Shown here piece by piece: positions 5,460 through 8,674 of a DNA stretch of 8,674 bases. The stretch is from assembly GCA_900758895.1 (NCBI GenBank), contig CAAETG010000172.1:1-8674 (forward strand), written 5' to 3'. How positions within the stretch are numbered: the first letter of the stretch is position 1; every line of letters begins with the position of its first letter. Below the pieces are notes generated by a model that ran no database searches, had not been told where the DNA came from, and saw only the letters and a list, made by a program, of their open reading frames with translations. This DNA comes from Bacilli bacterium. Its GTDB lineage: Bacteria; Bacillota_I; Bacilli_A; RF39; UBA660. The position numbers were made by a program, and so were the translations under genes.

Positions 5460-6365
5460 TTATTCCTTGAATTTACTGTTTATATATGTACTTAAATTTA
5501 TAGGTGTATCAGCATATTGTGAAAGAATAGAAACCATGTTATCCTGTCCTATATTTATATTCACACGTCTTTTTTTGGAAAACATTTTTCTATTATTTTT
5601 TTTATTTGAATCTTCAAAAACCTTCATAAAATAGTAGGGCATTGTTTGTTCAAAGTACTTACCACGTATCTTTTTTTCTGGATTAATCCTTAAATATTTT
5701 ATTTCATTTTCTATATCTTCATTTGATACGTTTATTGAATTAGATACCATACTTTCTAATATTGTCTTATCTTTAATATTTCTTATAACTTTATATTCTT
5801 TTATAGCTGATAACTTAGGATATGGCATACCCACTTTAGATTTATTATATTGTAAAGAATACCATGCATTAACATATATTATAGAATCAATAATTTCATC
5901 TCTTTTTCCGATTAAATAATCAATAGCAATCTCTAAATCCTTCTTATCGTCTTCTGACATTTCTCCGGACAGTCCCCATTCTCCTTTTAACATATTTTTT
6001 ATAGCATTCGATGAAACATACAAATTTTCAATTGAATATGTAGGCGTTACATATATATCTTGATTTTGCAAACTACCTTTTTCAAAATCATTATCAACAA
6101 AATAACATATTTTTTCATTTTTCTTTTGTTGAGTTTGATTATGAATCATATCATACAACTGCAACACATTTTTTTTACTTCTACATACATATGTTTCATA
6201 ACTTTGCTGTCCTATAAAACCAGATAGTCTTCCCCAATAATATTTAAAATCATCTTTTCCTTCAAAAAAAAGAAAAATTGTACATGTACTTCTCAACGCA
6301 ACGTATGACTGAAATATTGTCTCTATACAATCACTTTCTTCTTCCATCTTTTGTATTAATCCCAT
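5460..6365 (-). CDS. ariB: PARIS AriB-like nuclease (DUF4435, Toprim-like)
   Basis: The 301-residue protein matches DUF4435, the effector half of PARIS. In the characterised system AriB is held by the ATPase AriA, released when a phage anti-restriction protein is sensed, and cuts host tRNA to stop growth. Toprim-like acidic motifs are in place: Glu35 in FFEGKDDFKYY and Asp91/Asp93 in CYFVDNDFEKG, followed by the family's YSIENLYV motif (about 110-117). The C-terminal half is helical and Lys/Asn-rich. Length is normal and no defect is visible. The start ATG at 6365 lies inside the last codons of ariA (10-nt overlap) with GGAG supplied by the ariA coding sequence, so the two are tightly coupled. 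The family call is firm. The precise trigger and tRNA target are not predictable. Confidence 0.8.
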   Translation of the reverse strand: MGLIQKMEEESDCIETIFQSYVALRSTCTIFLFFEGKDDFKYYWGRLSGFIGQQSYETYVCRSKKNVLQLYDMIHNQTQQKKNEKICYFVDNDFEKGSLQNQDIYVTPTYSIENLYVSSNAIKNMLKGEWGLSGEMSEDDKKDLEIAIDYLIGKRDEIIDSIIYVNAWYSLQYNKSKVGMPYPKLSAIKEYKVIRNIKDKTILESMVSNSINVSNEDIENEIKYLRINPEKKIRGKYFEQTMPYYFMKVFEDSNKKNNRKMFSKKRRVNINIGQDNMVSILSQYADTPINLSTYINSKFKE

Positions 6366-7879
6366 TTATCTCTTTTCTCCTTATATAAGTCCATTTCTAT
6401 TGTATATTTTCTAAATTTGTTTTTAAATATAAATGGAGAATGTGTAGCTGCAATAAGAAGGCCAACTTTTCCAGAATTATATATATCAATTAAAAATTCT
6501 TTTTGCCATTCAATAGACAATGAAATTTCTGGCTCATCTATTATTAAAATACATGATGTCATAACATCTAAATATACTTTTGAAAATATTGATACTATCT
6601 GTTTTTCACCTGAAGACAAATCATCAAAATCAATTATTTCATTATTAGAATCAAAAACATCTACTGATAAATCCACTTCATTATACACAACTTTTTTTCC
6701 TGATAAATATTTTGTACATACTTTTGCAAATTGACTTAATTTTCTATCTATTGCTTTCTGACTATCATAAATATTAACTAATTTATTCAAATAAAATTTT
6801 AAAAATTCTTCATTTGGATGTTCCTCTTTATTTGCAACAAAACTTTTTAATTTTTCAATATTTTCAATTCGTTCTTCTCCTATTCTCTTAATAATAACTT
6901 CTACTTTATGCTTATCTATTGGATCGATATTTCTAGTAAGTTCTTCCATACTTACTCCTTTTAGTAAATCACTAATAACTTCTCCATTCATCTGGACATA
7001 CGAATCATTTGCATCTGCTGACATTTTTTTTAATAATGCATTTACCCTTTTTTTTACATCTTTCATTCCAAAATTAATATATTTAGTCATCCCACTAGGT
7101 AATTTTCGTTTATTATTGTCATTTAAAAATACTTTATCAAGTGAAATCTCTATCCTTCTATATGTTGGATAAAATAATGGTTCTTCCTTTACTTCATTTT
7201 TTATTTCATAAATTGTTCTTGAAAATTTTTCCAATTCCATTTCTTGAAGCTCATTCAGAAGATACAATACTCTTTCTAATTTATACGCTTCATCTATTTC
7301 AAACATATACTTTTTAATATACATCTCCATTTCACTATAATTAATTGGCTCATTATCTCTATATTTATTTAATATTCGTCTGAAACTTGTATAAGGAATT
7401 ACTTCCTGTATTTCAAAAAGTAATTTTTCAAATTTTCTTCTATCTACACTTTTATCATTTTTTGTTGTTTTATCTAGGAAAATTATTTTATCTCCTATAG
7501 TTATCGTTATTTTTTTAAAATTAATATTCGCAAGTGTCTTTACATCACCATTTAATAATGCAACCAAAATATTCAAAATGGTAGTTTTACCTTCTCCATT
7601 TTCTGCAACCCATATACATATATCATTTTCAAATTTAATATCATAATCATATTTTCCAAATAAAGATTCTATTTTTATTCTTTTCAGTGATGTTTTATTG
7701 ATATGTTCATAAAAATTCTTTTTTCCTTCTAATGCTCCAACTAATTGATTTATTGAAGATATTTCTACTCTAGACATATGATTTTCAATATCAATACCAT
7801 TAGTCATTAAAAAATTTATCATTTGATCATTAGTTAAACCATATTGTTTAGCTAATTCATATACTCTTACATATTTCAT
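6356..7879 (-). CDS. ariA: PARIS AriA-like ATPase with an IF-2 N-terminal-like domain
   Basis: This 507-residue protein is the ATPase and sensor partner of AriB. An ABC/SMC-like ATPase core is complete: Walker A ENGEGKTTI (93-101), signature LSSGEKQ (421-427), Walker B CILIIDEPE with Asp448/Glu449, and a switch histidine in THSP (479-482). The middle (about 110-410) is helical and charged. Unusually, residues 1 to about 45 (VRVYELAKQYGLTNDQMINFLMTNG, then IENHMS) closely resemble the small N-terminal domain of translation factor IF-2, fused ahead of the ATPase. I chose ATG at 7879 because AAGGAG lies 5 nt upstream. A TTG 24 nt further upstream keeps the frame open but has no such site. A PARIS pair is the best reading. 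A related ATPase/DUF4435 system is the alternative. Confidence 0.8.
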   Translation of the reverse strand: MKYVRVYELAKQYGLTNDQMINFLMTNGIDIENHMSRVEISSINQLVGALEGKKNFYEHINKTSLKRIKIESLFGKYDYDIKFENDICIWVAENGEGKTTILNILVALLNGDVKTLANINFKKITITIGDKIIFLDKTTKNDKSVDRRKFEKLLFEIQEVIPYTSFRRILNKYRDNEPINYSEMEMYIKKYMFEIDEAYKLERVLYLLNELQEMELEKFSRTIYEIKNEVKEEPLFYPTYRRIEISLDKVFLNDNNKRKLPSGMTKYINFGMKDVKKRVNALLKKMSADANDSYVQMNGEVISDLLKGVSMEELTRNIDPIDKHKVEVIIKRIGEERIENIEKLKSFVANKEEHPNEEFLKFYLNKLVNIYDSQKAIDRKLSQFAKVCTKYLSGKKVVYNEVDLSVDVFDSNNEIIDFDDLSSGEKQIVSIFSKVYLDVMTSCILIIDEPEISLSIEWQKEFLIDIYNSGKVGLLIAATHSPFIFKNKFRKYTIEMDLYKEKRDKWD

Positions 7880-8048
7880 AAAATCTCCTTGCTTTAATTT
7901 CAATCAATTATTGTTCTTGATGTTGCATATTACCAATACATTTTTTCATTCATAAATCCATTTAAGTTCTTGAATTTGCTTATATTACTTATAATTATTA
8001 ACACTAAATTTTGTTATTCTTGACTCTAATATTTTTATGATTTTATAA
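7880..8048 (-). other. Leader region of the ariAB operon
   Basis: This A+T-rich gap lies between the membrane-protein gene and ariA. Apart from the ariA ribosome binding site it contains no clear ORF, no array repeat and no strong terminator. TTGGTA (7936-7931) with CAATAA 17 nt later is a poor promoter candidate. The missing repeat means the membrane-protein gene may belong to the same cassette as ariAB. Confidence 0.4.
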
Positions 8049-8630
8049 TTATTTATTTATATAATTTCTTATATCATTAATAAAAAACGCTAACAAATTA
8101 CCCTTTTCAACTTTTTTCATTCCTAAATCTTTTCGCATTTCATTCATTAATTCTTCTAATAAAAATAAATTCCCCATTTCTTGAACTATTCCCTGTTCTC
8201 TAAATTTCACCCATAAATTTACAACTTTTGATGAGCCCCAAAGAGTTATTTGTTTTGAAAATGATGATAAATCTTTCAGCATCATTTCCTCTGTATATGA
8301 ATTATTTTCTTCAACATTTTTCTGAAGTTTATAAATCATTTCAACAAATTCACCATATGGTTCTTCACGTTTTTTTGCTAAATATTCTTGGCGATTTTTT
8401 TTATAATCTATAATTTTTGATACAATCGAACTAATAATAACACTTACAATAGATACTGTTCCTGTTATAAGAGCCACTATCACTACTACATCCATATTAG
8501 ATACTACAGATGTTAACCATTCCAAAGATTCTATAATACCTTTAACAATACTTTTCAATATTACACCTGCAACAATTACAGTAAGCGCTTTATCTAAGGG
8601 TGGATTTTCAATGCACACAAATCCTGTCAT
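8049..8630 (-). CDS. Short membrane protein of an unnamed conserved family
   Basis: The strongest feature is a long hydrophobic helix, VVVIVALITGTVSIVSVIISSIV (about residues 48-70), followed by a basic IIDYKKNRQEYLAKKREEPYGEF stop-transfer stretch and a cytoplasmic helical domain (about 85-193) with LSSFSKQITLWGSSKVVNLWVKFREQ and a closing RKDLGMKK...LLAFFINDI. This resembles a widespread family of short hypothetical proteins with an N-terminal TM helix, for which I know no function. The start is uncertain. ATG at 8630 gives 193 residues and a second hydrophobic segment (about 15-33) but has no ribosome binding site. ATG at 8495 gives 148 residues and places the TM at the N-terminus, as in relatives. 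It lies about 170 nt upstream of ariA on the same strand. A role in defence is only inferred from position. Confidence 0.65.
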   Translation of the reverse strand: MTGFVCIENPPLDKALTVIVAGVILKSIVKGIIESLEWLTSVVSNMDVVVIVALITGTVSIVSVIISSIVSKIIDYKKNRQEYLAKKREEPYGEFVEMIYKLQKNVEENNSYTEEMMLKDLSSFSKQITLWGSSKVVNLWVKFREQGIVQEMGNLFLLEELMNEMRKDLGMKKVEKGNLLAFFINDIRNYINK

Positions 8631-8636
8631 AATGAT

Positions 8637-8673
8637 TGCTAGATGCTAGTGTTTTACTTCCATCGTTTGCTAG
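8637..8673. repeat. Three TGCTAG hexamers at the right edge
   Basis: TGCTAG occurs at 8637-8642, 8644-8649 and 8668-8673, the first and last in the longer form TTGCTAGA. The cluster lies directly upstream of the membrane-protein gene and may extend past the window. It could be an operator or part of a different boundary sequence. Confidence 0.35.
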
Positions 8674-8674
8674 A

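Noticed and set aside
6417..6734. Plus-strand ORF of 105 codons
   Set aside because: It is the reverse complement of the ATPase signature and Walker B region of ariA, which is clearly the coding strand.
6356..7903. ariA starting at TTG 7903
   Set aside because: The ATG at 7879 has AAGGAG at ideal spacing and the IF-2-like domain begins right there. The TTG has no ribosome binding site.
8228..8413. Plus-strand ORF of 61 codons
   Set aside because: It is antisense to the membrane-protein gene and has no supporting start signal.

Overview
The window comes from a low-G+C Gram-positive bacterium, most likely a gut Clostridia/Lachnospiraceae-type Firmicute. This is inferred from the very A+T-rich DNA, the strong AGGAGG-type ribosome binding sites and the gene families. 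Every gene I accept lies on the minus strand, so the transcriptional order runs from high to low coordinates. No recombinase, integrase, rRNA or tRNA gene is visible.

The content is a row of small anti-phage modules. In transcriptional order they are: (1) a short membrane protein of an unnamed family (8049-8630); (2) an AriA/AriB pair, i.e. a PARIS-type system made of an AAA/ABC-like ATPase and a DUF4435/Toprim-like nuclease (7879-5460), in which the ATPase starts with a domain resembling the N-terminus of translation factor IF-2; (3) an unrecognised module of a 221-codon ORF, an in-frame TGA and a 128-codon ORF (5226-4165), followed by a 67-aa protein (4108-3905); (4) a decayed gene (about 3504-3149) and an intact Abi-alpha (DUF4393) gene (3114-2302); (5) a 5'-truncated rloB fragment (2047-1688) coupled by ATGA overlaps to a two-gene CBASS made of a CD-NTase (1691-705) and a Cap15-type two-TM beta-barrel effector (708-157).

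The most interesting feature is a family of about 28-bp imperfect palindromes between the modules. On the plus strand each reads ATTTCTTAATG, then a short CCCTGGG-like centre, then ACTTAAG. Clear copies are at 123-150, 2048-2075, 2165-2191, 3838-3865 and 5432-5459, with a degenerate copy at 2259-2281. All have the same orientation, and in four cases one lies 0-42 nt after the stop codon of the last gene of a module. One copy abuts the first codon of the truncated rloB fragment. Two copies lie next to, or inside, a much larger hairpin. The layout resembles an integron cassette array, with one recombination-site-like palindrome per cassette, a fixed orientation and near-empty cassettes. However, the sites are not canonical attC sites and the cargo is defence genes. 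I propose this as a candidate defence-cassette array, with the recombinase presumably elsewhere in the genome.

Base composition changes between modules, from about 55% G+C in part of the rloB fragment to about 22% in part of the ATPase gene. This suggests the modules arrived separately.
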